Shown: one piece after another, positions 7,815 through 15,663 of the stretch
Position numbering within the stretch: the stretch's first letter is position 1
Layout of the letters: each line of letters begins with the position of its first letter
Assembly: GCA_910586615.1 (NCBI GenBank)
Contig: CAJUJP010000020.1
Span: 40,836-66,960 of the forward strand
Direction of reading: 5' to 3'
Source of the DNA: an uncultured Lachnospiraceae bacterium
Lineage (GTDB): Bacteria; Bacillota; Clostridia; Lachnospirales; Lachnospiraceae
Length of the DNA: 26,125 bases
Position numbers and translations under genes: made by a program
Notes under the pieces: model-generated
Seen by the model: only the letters and a program-made list of their open reading frames with translations
Database searches by the model: none
What the model was told of the DNA's origin: nothing

Positions 7815-8678
7815 TTAACCTTTTAATCCGCCAAGGCTCATGCCCTGTGTCAGTTTCTTCTGCACCATTATGTACAAAATCAGAGTCGGCAGCATTACAA
7901 TTACAAGTCCGGCATAAAGCTGTCCGTAATTTGCGGCTGCTTTCTGTGCCTGCATCAGCTGCATCAAACCTACCGGCAGTGTCTTGGACCCCTTTGTAAG
8001 CAGTGTCATGGAGATGATATATTCATTCCAGAAAGATAAAAAGTTAAACAAAATAACCGTGATAATACTCGGCATCGCCATGGGCATCATGATCTGCACC
8101 ATTGTTCTGAAATAGCCACAGCCATCCATGTAGGCGGCCTCTTCATAATCATGCGGTATCGTAACAAAGAAACCGGAAAGCAGATAGATCGTAAACGGCA
8201 GCGCCGTGGCCGCATAAACCAGTGCGACAATAAAAAGATTGTTCAGGAAAAAACCGTCGCCGCCCAGATTTCTCAGAAACTTGTCAGCGTCAACGAACAT
8301 CAGGAAAATGGGGACTACAATATAGTTCACATTGATAAACAGGCCGCCCATAAACATGATATTAAACAATTTGCTTCCAAAAAAACGATAGCGTGCCAGC
8401 ACATAAGCCGCAGGCAGCGCAACCACCAGCAGAATACCAAGCGCCAGCGCGGTTACCAGTATCGAATTTAAGAAATATTCTCCCATCTGCGCCTTTTCAA
8501 ACGCATCGATGAAGTTCTGGAAATAAAATCCCTTGGGCATTGTCCACGGATTTCCGTAAAATTCAGAGTTTTCCTTGATGGACGCCAGAAATACCCAGCC
8601 TACCGGTACCACAATGCTGATCGCAAGCGTCAACAGGGCAACATAGATGAAAAGTTTATACAACTTGTTCGTATTCAT
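7815..8678 (-). CDS. Sugar ABC transporter permease, MalG type
   Basis: A 287-residue inner-membrane protein with six predicted helices and the cytoplasmic EAA loop that docks the ATPase (EEAAYMDGCGYFRTMVQIMM). It belongs to the CUT1 carbohydrate permease family and should pair with the MalF-type permease 15 bp upstream to import the GNB/LNB disaccharide delivered by the lipoprotein. AGGAGG lies nine bases before the ATG. As is common in CUT1 systems of Firmicutes, no ATPase gene is present, so a shared MsmK-like ATPase elsewhere is probable. The substrate is inferred from the operon. Confidence 0.92.
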   Translation of the reverse strand: MNTNKLYKLFIYVALLTLAISIVVPVGWVFLASIKENSEFYGNPWTMPKGFYFQNFIDAFEKAQMGEYFLNSILVTALALGILLVVALPAAYVLARYRFFGSKLFNIMFMGGLFINVNYIVVPIFLMFVDADKFLRNLGGDGFFLNNLFIVALVYAATALPFTIYLLSGFFVTIPHDYEEAAYMDGCGYFRTMVQIMMPMAMPSIITVILFNFLSFWNEYIISMTLLTKGSKTLPVGLMQLMQAQKAAANYGQLYAGLVIVMLPTLILYIMVQKKLTQGMSLGGLKG

Positions 8679-8693
8679 TTTCTACCCCCTCCT

Positions 8694-9593
8694 TTAAAAT
8701 TCCAAAGGCTCTCTCTTGGTAACGAAGTTGATCAATGCCGACAATCCAAAGGAGAACAGGAAAACGACAACACCGATCGCCATACCATAGCCATAAGAAG
8801 AATTTGTGTACGCCTGCTTATACATGTAACTTAAGAATACCTCCGTCGCACCATCCGGGCCGCCGTTTGTCAACGCTTTTACAATCAAAAAGCTGATGTT
8901 GATCGAACTGATCACGAAAAAAGTCAGGGTAGTCCTGATATTTGTCCAGATCAGCGGCAGCGTAATGGTGAAAAACTGATGTATTTTGCCGGCTCCCTCA
9001 AGATTCGCGGATTCATACAGGCTTTCCGGAACGCTTGCCATACTCGCCATGTACATAACCATGTAATATCCGATTGCCTGCCAGGTCATCGCAATAACCA
9101 GACTGTAGATGACCAGCTTCTGATCGCCCAGCCAGAGGATCGGCGTCTTATCGCTTCCCCGGAAGATACCGATTATGCTGTTCAAAAGACCGTTGTTCGG
9201 GTCATAAATTGCCGAAAAAATAGCCGAAATTACTACGACTGATAAAATATTGGGTATGTAAAAAATAATGCGGAAGAAATTCTGTCCTTTGATCTTTTCA
9301 CGCGAAAGAATACCTGCAAAAATCAAAGAAAGTGCCATTGTAACGATCGTCACACAAACGATCAAAAGGACCGTATTCTGGAAAGACCGGAAGAAGTTCA
9401 TATCTTCCACCAGGATCTTAAAATTATTCAGCCCTACAAATTCTTTGGTGTTGGAATAGCCGCCCCACTTATACAGTGACATCTTAAAGACATTAAAGGT
9501 GGGAATCAGCATAAAAATGATAAACAGTATGACCGCCGGTGCCACACAAACGGTAATAAAAATTGATTTCCCTTTGACTTTTTTCACATTCAT
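8694..9593 (-). CDS. Sugar ABC transporter permease, MalF/UgpA type
   Basis: A 299-residue CUT1 permease with about six hydrophobic segments, the first at residues 12-32 (IFITVCVAPAVILFIIFMLI), and an EAA loop (YESANLEGAGKIHQFF). It forms the membrane channel with the MalG-type partner. Start choice is not certain: GGAGG is only one base from the ATG at 9593, while an in-frame GTG at 9587 sits seven bases after it and is the better-spaced start. It follows the lipoprotein gene after a 153-bp gap holding an attenuator-like terminator, so its level is likely lower than that of the binding protein. Confidence 0.92.
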   Translation of the reverse strand: MNVKKVKGKSIFITVCVAPAVILFIIFMLIPTFNVFKMSLYKWGGYSNTKEFVGLNNFKILVEDMNFFRSFQNTVLLIVCVTIVTMALSLIFAGILSREKIKGQNFFRIIFYIPNILSVVVISAIFSAIYDPNNGLLNSIIGIFRGSDKTPILWLGDQKLVIYSLVIAMTWQAIGYYMVMYMASMASVPESLYESANLEGAGKIHQFFTITLPLIWTNIRTTLTFFVISSINISFLIVKALTNGGPDGATEVFLSYMYKQAYTNSSYGYGMAIGVVVFLFSFGLSALINFVTKREPLEF

Positions 9594-9648
9594 ACCTCCA
9601 GTTTTGGCGTTTCTGTTAAAAAAAGTAATTTGCTCCGCAAATAACTTT

Positions 9649-9674
9649 GCGAGCTCTGCTTCGCGGACTCTTAT
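9649..9674. repeat. Degenerate palindromic element
   Basis: An imperfect hairpin in the spacer between lipoprotein and permease genes. Read on the minus strand it shows GAGT, a GC-rich centre and CTCG, with about 16 of 26 positions matching the palindrome at 1-26. It may be a second member of a dispersed hairpin family or only part of the operon's RNA processing structure. Confidence 0.35.
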
Positions 9675-9700
9675 ATCCGGAACTTTTTGCTGCTGCTAAG

Positions 9701-9738
9701 ACAAAAACGCCCCAAAGGCAGAAACCTTTGGAGCGCTC
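9701..9738 (-). terminator. Attenuator-like terminator after the binding-protein gene
   Basis: An eleven-pair stem (9708-9718 with 9725-9735, one G-T pair) and six-base loop, followed on the minus strand by TTTTTG. It sits nine bases after the lipoprotein stop codon but inside the operon, so partial read-through would give high binding protein and lower permease and enzyme levels, a common layout in sugar ABC operons. Confidence 0.8.
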
Positions 9739-9746
9739 CTAAATCC

Positions 9747-11168
9747 TTATTCCATTGCTGCTCTTAATTTATCACTTGCTTCTTCTACAGCTGCCTGCCA
9801 CTCTGCAACAGTCTTGTCACCACTTACAATACTGTTAACTGTTCCACACAGAGTATCAAGCATGTTCACGCCCTCTACCGGTGCGGTTGATGCAAATCCG
9901 CCCATAACTGCGGTAGCACCGTTGTCATAGATACTGTAGAACATCTTGTTGTCGCCGTCCAGTGAATCGCTGACGCCTGTGATCGGCTGGATTGCCGTGG
10001 ATTTTGCAAAGATCTGTGCTGCCTCGTCAGAGTACATGTAAGCTACAAATTCTTTTGCCATATCCTGATTCTGCGCTGCTGCCGGAATCCACATCTGCTC
10101 AAACCAGCAGAAAGAACATCCTGCACCACCTGCATTCACTGCCGGGATTGCCATGAAGCCCCACTCAAAACCGTCAGCTCTCGGTGCGTCAGCCATCTCG
10201 CCCGGAAGCCATGTTCCGTTCGGACAGAAGATTGCCTTGTTGTCGAGGATCAGCTGCTGGTTCTTCGTAAAGTTGTCATTGTTCGCATTGGCAACTGTCG
10301 TGCCTTCTGTATATTCGCCCAGCTTCGCAATCAGTTCAAATACCTTCGTCGCATTTTCGCTTTCCCAGATGCCATCCTCGTATGTCATACAGCTGTTAAA
10401 GAAGTCAGATCCGCCTGCTGAGGAAAGTGTTGCATAAGTAAATGCGTCAAAATATCCGGTTGTAGGATATGTGAACAGTGCGATGCCTTCAGCTGCTGCC
10501 GTGTCACCAAGCGCCCACATCTCTTCCCATGTTGTAGGAACATCCCAGCCTTTTTCCTTGAAAAGACCTGCGTTGTAGAACAGACCGCAAGGGCTGTAGA
10601 ACATCGGTGCATAGTAGGTTACGCCGTCTCCGTAAGGATTGGTTGCCAGCGTGTCAAGGAAACCGGGAACAATCTTGTCTTTTACTTTTACGCTCTCACC
10701 GGGAACTGTCATTTCCAGAACATCTGTCAGCGGAAGCAGTGCCTTTTCCTTTGTCAGTGTCTCTGTCAGAGCTGCCTCACGTCCGGTTGCAAGATGTACA
10801 ACATCCGGATAATCTCCGGCCTTCATTGCAGGACTGATCACATCTTCAATTTTCTTGTCAATGGTAAGCTCTACGGTCACGCCAGGGTGAGAAGCCTCAA
10901 ATGCTGCCACAACCTCTGACCACATATCTGCGCCGTATCCGCCCTCAAAAGCTGCCACTTTCAATGTCTGCTCTTCAACCGGTGCCGCCTCGGAAGACTC
11001 CTCTGCCGGAGCTTCTTCTGCAGGCTCAGCCTCAGAAGCACTGCTGTCAGCCGCAGTATCTGCCGGGGCACTGTCCTGTGCCGGTGTGTTGCCGGAACCG
11101 CCGCAGCCGGCAAGAAGTGATGCAACCATTGCTGTTGCGAGTAACGTTGAAATTACTTTCTTTTTCAT
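9747..11168 (-). CDS. Sugar-binding lipoprotein of ABC transporter (family 1)
   Basis: A 473-residue extracellular solute-binding protein. The signal peptide ends in the lipobox LLAGC, with lipidated Cys 22. A low-complexity linker rich in Ala, Glu, Ser and Pro (about 25-70) tethers the binding domain to the membrane. The mature domain shows the family 1 features, such as ENATKVFELIAKLGEYTEG and a sugar-binding-type C-terminal region. GGGAGG precedes the ATG. It is the first gene of the minus-strand operon and is read divergently from an AraC regulator. Operon context with a GH112 phosphorylase implies galacto-N-biose and/or lacto-N-biose as ligand; the sequence alone does not show this. Confidence 0.93.
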   Translation of the reverse strand: MKKKVISTLLATAMVASLLAGCGGSGNTPAQDSAPADTAADSSASEAEPAEEAPAEESSEAAPVEEQTLKVAAFEGGYGADMWSEVVAAFEASHPGVTVELTIDKKIEDVISPAMKAGDYPDVVHLATGREAALTETLTKEKALLPLTDVLEMTVPGESVKVKDKIVPGFLDTLATNPYGDGVTYYAPMFYSPCGLFYNAGLFKEKGWDVPTTWEEMWALGDTAAAEGIALFTYPTTGYFDAFTYATLSSAGGSDFFNSCMTYEDGIWESENATKVFELIAKLGEYTEGTTVANANNDNFTKNQQLILDNKAIFCPNGTWLPGEMADAPRADGFEWGFMAIPAVNAGGAGCSFCWFEQMWIPAAAQNQDMAKEFVAYMYSDEAAQIFAKSTAIQPITGVSDSLDGDNKMFYSIYDNGATAVMGGFASTAPVEGVNMLDTLCGTVNSIVSGDKTVAEWQAAVEEASDKLRAAME

Positions 11169-11265
11169 AAAAACCCTCCCTTGTTTAAGTTCCTGTGAAC
11201 CTGTTTCAAGTAATGAAATACTGCCTGAATCATTTTTTTATATTGATCAGGTACGACTTAAGCAT

Positions 11266-11329
11266 ATTAAAAGCAGACAATATAATCAATCCTATAGTTG
11301 CTTCATATTTTAGATATCTTGCTTTTAAT
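11266..11329. repeat. Perfect 10-bp inverted repeat, candidate AraC operator
   Basis: ATTAAAAGCA at 11266-11275 and its exact reverse complement TGCTTTTAAT at 11320-11329, centres 54 bp apart. The left copy overlaps the candidate -10 region of the sugar operon. AraC-type dimers often bind two such half-sites, which could allow looping. The region is AT-rich, so chance cannot be excluded. Confidence 0.4.
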
Positions 11330-11448
11330 AAATATTGTTAAAATTATGTATTCAAAAACTCTTATATTTTTCCGGCAGCTGTGTCTAAAACTTCCGAAAA
11401 TTTCAGATTGTATACATGTTTTTATGGATTTTGCAGATACCGTATTTA

Positions 11449-11477
11449 TAGACAAGATATATAAAGTGTATTATAAT
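11449..11477 (+). promoter_or_regulatory. Promoter for the divergent AraC regulator
   Basis: TAGACA (-35, 11449-11454), exactly 17 bp, perfect TATAAT (-10, 11472-11477). Transcription would begin near 11484, about 60 bases before the ATG. Confidence 0.7.
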
Positions 11478-11544
11478 AGCATTCAAAACCGGGGCACATA
11501 CGGCCGGCAGGATAACTCAAACATATTGCACAGAAAGGAAGCCC

Positions 11545-12456
11545 ATGGGAAATACAAGACATTACATCGGGGACAACGACCCTTCCCGCTTTAACGGATT
11601 AAAACTTTTATATGTTTCCACTTCAAAATATGAAGGAGACTGGCAGAGTATACTGCACTCGCACGCCTTCTGCGAACTGTTCTATGTTGTGAAAGGACGC
11701 GGCTCTTTTATTACGGAAGACATGGAATTTCCGGTGAACGAACACGACATGGTTATTATCAGCCCGCATGTGCAGCATACGGAAAAATCCCTGCACGCAT
11801 CACCCCTTGAATATATAGCATTAGGAATAGAGGGCCTGACATTCTCGTATGAAAATATCGCATCCGCCCAGGACAGTCTCCTGATTCAGACCGCTTCAGG
11901 AAATGTGTACAAGTACAATACCAGAAGTTCAAATGTGTATGCCTATCTGAATATTATGCTGACAGAGATCACAAACAAAGAAGAAAACTACGAGGCGGTG
12001 TGCCAGAGTCTTCTGGAAGTGGTCATGCTCTGTATGCTCCGCAACAACAACCTGTCTATCAGACAGAACAACAACTCCTATTTAAACAGGGAATGTGTTC
12101 AGATCAAAAATTATCTGGATGCAAGCTACATGGAAAATATTACCCTGGACACACTGGCGAGCCGCTCCCATATGAATAAGTATTATCTGGTCCATGCTTT
12201 CACAAAATACGTAGGCGTTTCCCCTATCACCTATCTTCTCCAACGGAGAATCGATGAAGGAAAATATCTGCTCAGATCCACATCCCATTCCATATCGCAG
12301 ATTGCCTCCATCCTGGGATTCTCTTCACAGTCCTATTTTTCACAGGCTTTCAAGAAATCTGTCGGACAGACACCGGTGCAGTACCGGAATACCTGCAGAC
12401 AACAGCACAAACAGCAGCGGCAGACAGACATGCACCCTGACCCGGAAAAAATATGA
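11545..12456 (+). CDS. AraC-family regulator, cupin-type, of the GNB/LNB operon
   Basis: A 303-residue one-component regulator. The N-terminal cupin sensor domain (residues about 15-150) shows HSHAFCELFYVVKGRG and ISPHVQHTEKS, typical of sugar-responsive AraC proteins. The C-terminal pair of helix-turn-helix motifs lies at about 185-285 (TLDTLASRSHMNKYYLVHAF and ISQIASILGFSSQSYFSQAF, then TPVQYRN). AAAGGA precedes the ATG at 11545. It is divergent from the sugar-binding lipoprotein gene, so it most likely activates that operon when GNB, LNB or a breakdown product is present. The ligand is inferred from context only. Confidence 0.9.
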   Translation: MGNTRHYIGDNDPSRFNGLKLLYVSTSKYEGDWQSILHSHAFCELFYVVKGRGSFITEDMEFPVNEHDMVIISPHVQHTEKSLHASPLEYIALGIEGLTFSYENIASAQDSLLIQTASGNVYKYNTRSSNVYAYLNIMLTEITNKEENYEAVCQSLLEVVMLCMLRNNNLSIRQNNNSYLNRECVQIKNYLDASYMENITLDTLASRSHMNKYYLVHAFTKYVGVSPITYLLQRRIDEGKYLLRSTSHSISQIASILGFSSQSYFSQAFKKSVGQTPVQYRNTCRQQHKQQRQTDMHPDPEKI

Positions 12457-12535
12457 TTTATGAACACCCGGACAGCAAAAGAATAGAATTTATCTCCCCG
12501 ATATGGTAAAATAAACACATTGAGGAGGAACTGAT

Positions 12536-13855
12536 ATGGCATACAATTTGAAGGAAGACTGGAATCAGTTCAAAAAAGTCACAACACAGTTAGTAAACGA
12601 AAACCGTTACAGTTCATCCTGCCAGGTCTGGAACAATGATATGACCAGATTAGTCAATAATTACAAGCAGGAAGAAATGGCATGGTACAACAGCCAGCAG
12701 ATTACGGAGAACGGATTTATGACGACGACCCAGAATCTGTGGTATACACATTACCTCAATAAAAGACGGCTTATGTCGCTCGGATTGACGGCGCATTATG
12801 ATTACATAAAGCCTACAGAGTATGAAAGAGGTGAGAACCGGCGCTATCCATATTGGAACTACAGCCACGATGGCAAAAATCTGATCTGTAAAATCAGTGA
12901 TGAGATGAATTACAGAAAGTCTTTCTATAACGGCACCCGCCGCGTATGGTCTGATGAGAGGAAGCAATCACCGGGAGAATACTATATGATCCAGTCGAGA
13001 AGCCTGAACGGAAATTATATCTGTCCAAGCTGCGGCTGGGAAGGTACGCTGGAAAACTTTGTAGACGGCTGCGACTATTGTCAGACAAAATTCCATATTG
13101 AAGATTTAAAACAAAAGGTTTCTTCCGTATTTAATCCGGGGGACCGGACACAGCGCAGAGACGGTTTTACGATTTATAAGAATTTTATACCCATGTATGT
13201 GATACTTGTTATTATTGTATTTGCACTTCTGGCGGTCGGGATCAATACGGGCGGGGCCATGCTGTCACTGACTCCACTGCTCGGAATCGGCGCCATGGTG
13301 ATATTTGTAGCACTCTTTATAGGAAAGAAATCCAGGGAGAGTGTGAAAGGCGGCCCCGCCAGAACGAACCGGACGCTTGAGAAAATACGAAACGTGGACA
13401 AACATTTTTCCCTTGAGACTTTCATCGGAAATCTGTCTAACAAGCTGCTCAGTATCTGTTATGCAGGTTCCGCAAGAGAAGTCGGCCCCTTTGCGGTATG
13501 CGACGTGACTGCACTCATCGCAGGATACGGCGGCGTGATTGATTGTAAACTGCTGGAATGCGTGCTGATGGACTACCGGACAGACGGTGATTTCCAGCAT
13601 TTGCAGGTAAAAGCCGGAATGCTGCTTACCAGATACGAAAATGGCGGCGTGTGCCAGTACAAGTCATACCTGCAGCTTAGTCTCGTCAAAAGTATCCATG
13701 CGCTGACGCAGAGCATTAACGATGTAAACGTATATCGCTGCGATTCCTGCGGCGCGAGTCTGTCACTGTTAAACGGCGGCAGGTGTGAATACTGCGGCCA
13801 GGGTCTGGACTTAAAAAAATACGATTGGGTGATTGAAGGATATAAACGCGGGTAA
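12536..13855 (+). CDS. Membrane protein with two zinc ribbons
   Basis: A 439-residue protein I do not recognise by name. A polar N-terminal region (1-155, rich in Trp, Tyr and Asn) is followed by a zinc-ribbon site (CPSC and CDYC; Cys 163, 166, 179, 182). Two transmembrane helices lie at about 219-263. A soluble domain at about 285-400 (HFSLETFIGNLSNKLLSICY, then a mixed alpha/beta pattern) is reminiscent of Tim44-like domains. A second zinc ribbon sits near the end (CDSC and CEYC; Cys 402, 405, 417, 420). GAGGAGG precedes the ATG. It stands alone between convergent neighbours. Zinc ribbons plus a possible Tim44-like domain suggest membrane-associated protein binding or assembly, but no function is claimed. 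Confidence 0.8.
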   Translation: MAYNLKEDWNQFKKVTTQLVNENRYSSSCQVWNNDMTRLVNNYKQEEMAWYNSQQITENGFMTTTQNLWYTHYLNKRRLMSLGLTAHYDYIKPTEYERGENRRYPYWNYSHDGKNLICKISDEMNYRKSFYNGTRRVWSDERKQSPGEYYMIQSRSLNGNYICPSCGWEGTLENFVDGCDYCQTKFHIEDLKQKVSSVFNPGDRTQRRDGFTIYKNFIPMYVILVIIVFALLAVGINTGGAMLSLTPLLGIGAMVIFVALFIGKKSRESVKGGPARTNRTLEKIRNVDKHFSLETFIGNLSNKLLSICYAGSAREVGPFAVCDVTALIAGYGGVIDCKLLECVLMDYRTDGDFQHLQVKAGMLLTRYENGGVCQYKSYLQLSLVKSIHALTQSINDVNVYRCDSCGASLSLLNGGRCEYCGQGLDLKKYDWVIEGYKRG

Positions 13856-13856
13856 A

Positions 13857-13889
13857 CAAATTTGCATGTTTCTCAACCTTGTAAATTTG
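13857..13889. terminator. Possible weak hairpin terminator between convergent genes
   Basis: CAAATTTGCA (13857-13866) pairs with TGTAAATTTG (13880-13889), ten pairs including one G-T, with a 13-base loop. It is AT-rich and lacks a strong T-tract, so termination here is uncertain. It lies between the stops of the zinc-ribbon gene and the acetyltransferase. Confidence 0.35.
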
Positions 13890-13894
13890 AAAAA

Positions 13895-14689
13895 TCAGAG
13901 CGTTCTGTTTTCTTCTATCCATTTTACGGCAAAATCTACCAGTGCCCTCTGGTTCATCATGGATAAAATACCATTTCCCAAAGACACATGACGCACCTTT
14001 CCTGTCTGCTCAAATGCCTCTCCGATTGCCGGAAAGTCCTCGCCATCTACAGCCAGTGTCTCATAGGATTTCCAGATCCGCTGTCCGTCAAGCTGTATGG
14101 CGCTGCTTTCTATAACCGTATGCCTGCCCGGATATTCAGCCCGTACATCTGCCAAATGGAGAGAAGTATTCTTGTCGTAACCAACTCCAATCAGTAAGAC
14201 AGATCCGTCAAGTTCATACAACCTGCCGATGGGTGACCTGTCTCCAAAAATATCAGACAGGTCGTGATTTTCTGTCAGATACTGTGCATAACGTCCCCAC
14301 GCCGCCACTGACCTTGCAGGGTGATCGCTTCTAAGTGTCCCCGGCCACTGCCGGAACATTTCTGATACGGCGCCCATTGTATTTGTGGGCGTAATCCGTT
14401 TGTCATAAGCGGGTATGTATTCACGTATGACCGGCCACCATTCCTCCGGTTCCTGCCAGTAAACACCTGCCGCCGGATCTAAATTCTTCCACGACTGTGT
14501 CGGCATCATAATCGTACCTTCATCACCAACACTCTCCATCAGCGCTTCAATAATTGACTGTGCGCCGCCACACACATATCCCAGACTGCTTAACGATGTA
14601 TGCACCATAACAACCTGCCCTTTTTGGACACCAATATCCTTCAAAGCAGTTCTAATATCATCCGGAGTTACCAGTTTTCTTTTTTCCAT
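13895..14689 (-). CDS. AAC(3)-family N-acetyltransferase
   Basis: A 264-residue protein of the antibiotic N-acetyltransferase family (AAC(3)/YokD type), a normal length. Hallmarks are VVMVHTSLSSLGYVCGGAQ near the N-terminus, then GTIMMPTQSWKN, TPTNTMGAVSEMFRQWPG, RSDHPARSVAAWG and IGRLYELDGSVLLIGVGYDK, covering the acetyl-CoA and active-site regions. The family acetylates the 3-amino group of aminoglycosides using acetyl-CoA, but many genomic members have unknown substrates, so resistance is not shown. An upstream in-frame ATG at 14746 lacks a good ribosome binding site; AAGGGG lies ten bases before the ATG at 14689, which is chosen. It follows a decayed C-S lyase gene on the same strand. Confidence 0.85.
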   Translation of the reverse strand: MEKRKLVTPDDIRTALKDIGVQKGQVVMVHTSLSSLGYVCGGAQSIIEALMESVGDEGTIMMPTQSWKNLDPAAGVYWQEPEEWWPVIREYIPAYDKRITPTNTMGAVSEMFRQWPGTLRSDHPARSVAAWGRYAQYLTENHDLSDIFGDRSPIGRLYELDGSVLLIGVGYDKNTSLHLADVRAEYPGRHTVIESSAIQLDGQRIWKSYETLAVDGEDFPAIGEAFEQTGKVRHVSLGNGILSMMNQRALVDFAVKWIEENRTL

Positions 14690-14753
14690 TTTGCTATTTC
14701 CCCTTCTACGTAAATAGAAAATTACAATGGATCGTAAATCGTTCAATTCCCAT

Positions 14754-15194
14754 CTATCGCTGCGTGTTCAGAAACATCATATAAAGTTCAACCCCTTCTG
14801 CAAGACGTTTCATTCCATCTTCCAGCCGGCTCCGGGGACATGCAATATTCATTCTGATAAAGGAATTTCCGTTTTCCCCATACTGTCGTCCTTCCGATAG
14901 ATACAATCCTGTGTGCTCCCGCAGATATCCTGTAAATTCCGCTGCGCACCCTTGCATTTTCCGGCAGTCCAGCCACACCAGATAGGTGGCCTGTGAGGTT
15001 TTTGTGGGCGCAATACAGGTAATGCTGTTATTTCTGCAGTTTTCCGACACAGAAGCAAAAGGAATATATTCCTGTCCGGGACTGGTCAGGTCACAATGAA
15101 TTTCATCCGAAAGCACAATCACATGATGTTTCCTGCACAGGTCGCCAACCAGGCCCACCTCCTGCAACTCATTCATAACTGTCTCTTTTTTCAT
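14754..15194 (-). pseudogene. Remnant of a MalY/PatB-type C-S lyase
   Basis: About 145 residues survive of an aminotransferase-fold enzyme normally near 390. The left part, CRKHHVIVLSDEIHCDL through SITCIAPTKT, carries the Asp-Glu and the likely PLP lysine region. It then jumps directly to ATYLVWLDCRKMQ and SFIRMNIACPRSRLEDGMKR, which normally lie about 100 residues further on. The N-terminal half is absent, and the upstream edge runs out of frame into the end of the DUF4180 gene. It is therefore both truncated and internally deleted. The intact enzyme would be a PLP-dependent cystathionine beta-lyase-like protein; this copy cannot fold into an active one. Confidence 0.85.
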
Positions 15195-15564
15195 TCCGGG
15201 CACATCCAGAAAGCTTGTCAACCGCAAGGGAAACGGTAGACTGAAAGTAAATATCCTTTCCTTTATTGCTCTCATACATAAAATCCCTTAACGGCTTACT
15301 GGTATATTTTGAAAAATCTCCGTATATAGCAAATCTCACACCATAATTGATGAATTTTTGCAATATTTCTCCTGCCAGACAAGTACTCAAGACAAAGAAA
15401 TCATTTACAATAGCTTCCTTGTTTACAGCAATATTTGTGCAGCCTGTTTCGTATTTTACTGTCATAATCAAATCTAATGCCGACTGGACATCTGTGATCA
15501 GCAGTTCATCGCTGCTCACAACTGCAACCTCTGTATTATTTTTCTTTATAACTTCTGTTTTCAT
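15169..15564 (-). CDS. DUF4180 protein
   Basis: A 131-residue cytoplasmic protein matching the DUF4180 family from its start through about residue 119 (EVAVVSSDELLITDVQSALD, TGCTNIAVNKEAIVNDFF, GEILQKFINYGVRFAIYGDF, KPLRDFMYESNKGKDIYF). Function is unknown. GGAGG lies six bases before the ATG. The last dozen residues after AVDKLS are rich in charged residues and overlap, in another frame, the head of the C-S lyase remnant, so the native stop may have been replaced by the deletion that made that remnant. It lies 99 bp downstream of a TetR gene on the same strand, and the pair probably forms an operon. Confidence 0.8.
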   Translation of the reverse strand: MKTEVIKKNNTEVAVVSSDELLITDVQSALDLIMTVKYETGCTNIAVNKEAIVNDFFVLSTCLAGEILQKFINYGVRFAIYGDFSKYTSKPLRDFMYESNKGKDIYFQSTVSLAVDKLSGCARNEKRDSYE

Positions 15565-15663
15565 TTCCTGCCTCCATCAATTTTAAATCATTTTAACAAC
15601 CGCATCAATACCACAGGCTGACCTCTGTTTTCTTTCCTTTGCATTTTTTCTGCCTCCGTCCTG

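Larger units (their letters stand above)
11169..11544. promoter_or_regulatory. Divergent control region, sugar operon / AraC regulator
   Basis: An AT-rich 376-bp spacer. It contains a plus-strand promoter for the regulator, a weaker candidate minus-strand promoter for the sugar operon (TTGATT at 11284-11289, 17 bp, TATGCT at 11261-11266), and an imperfect inverted repeat CCTGAATCA / TGATCAGG (11224-11251) in the leader of the lipoprotein mRNA. It also holds a perfect 10-bp inverted repeat at 11266-11275 and 11320-11329. No further ORF is supported. Confidence 0.6.
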
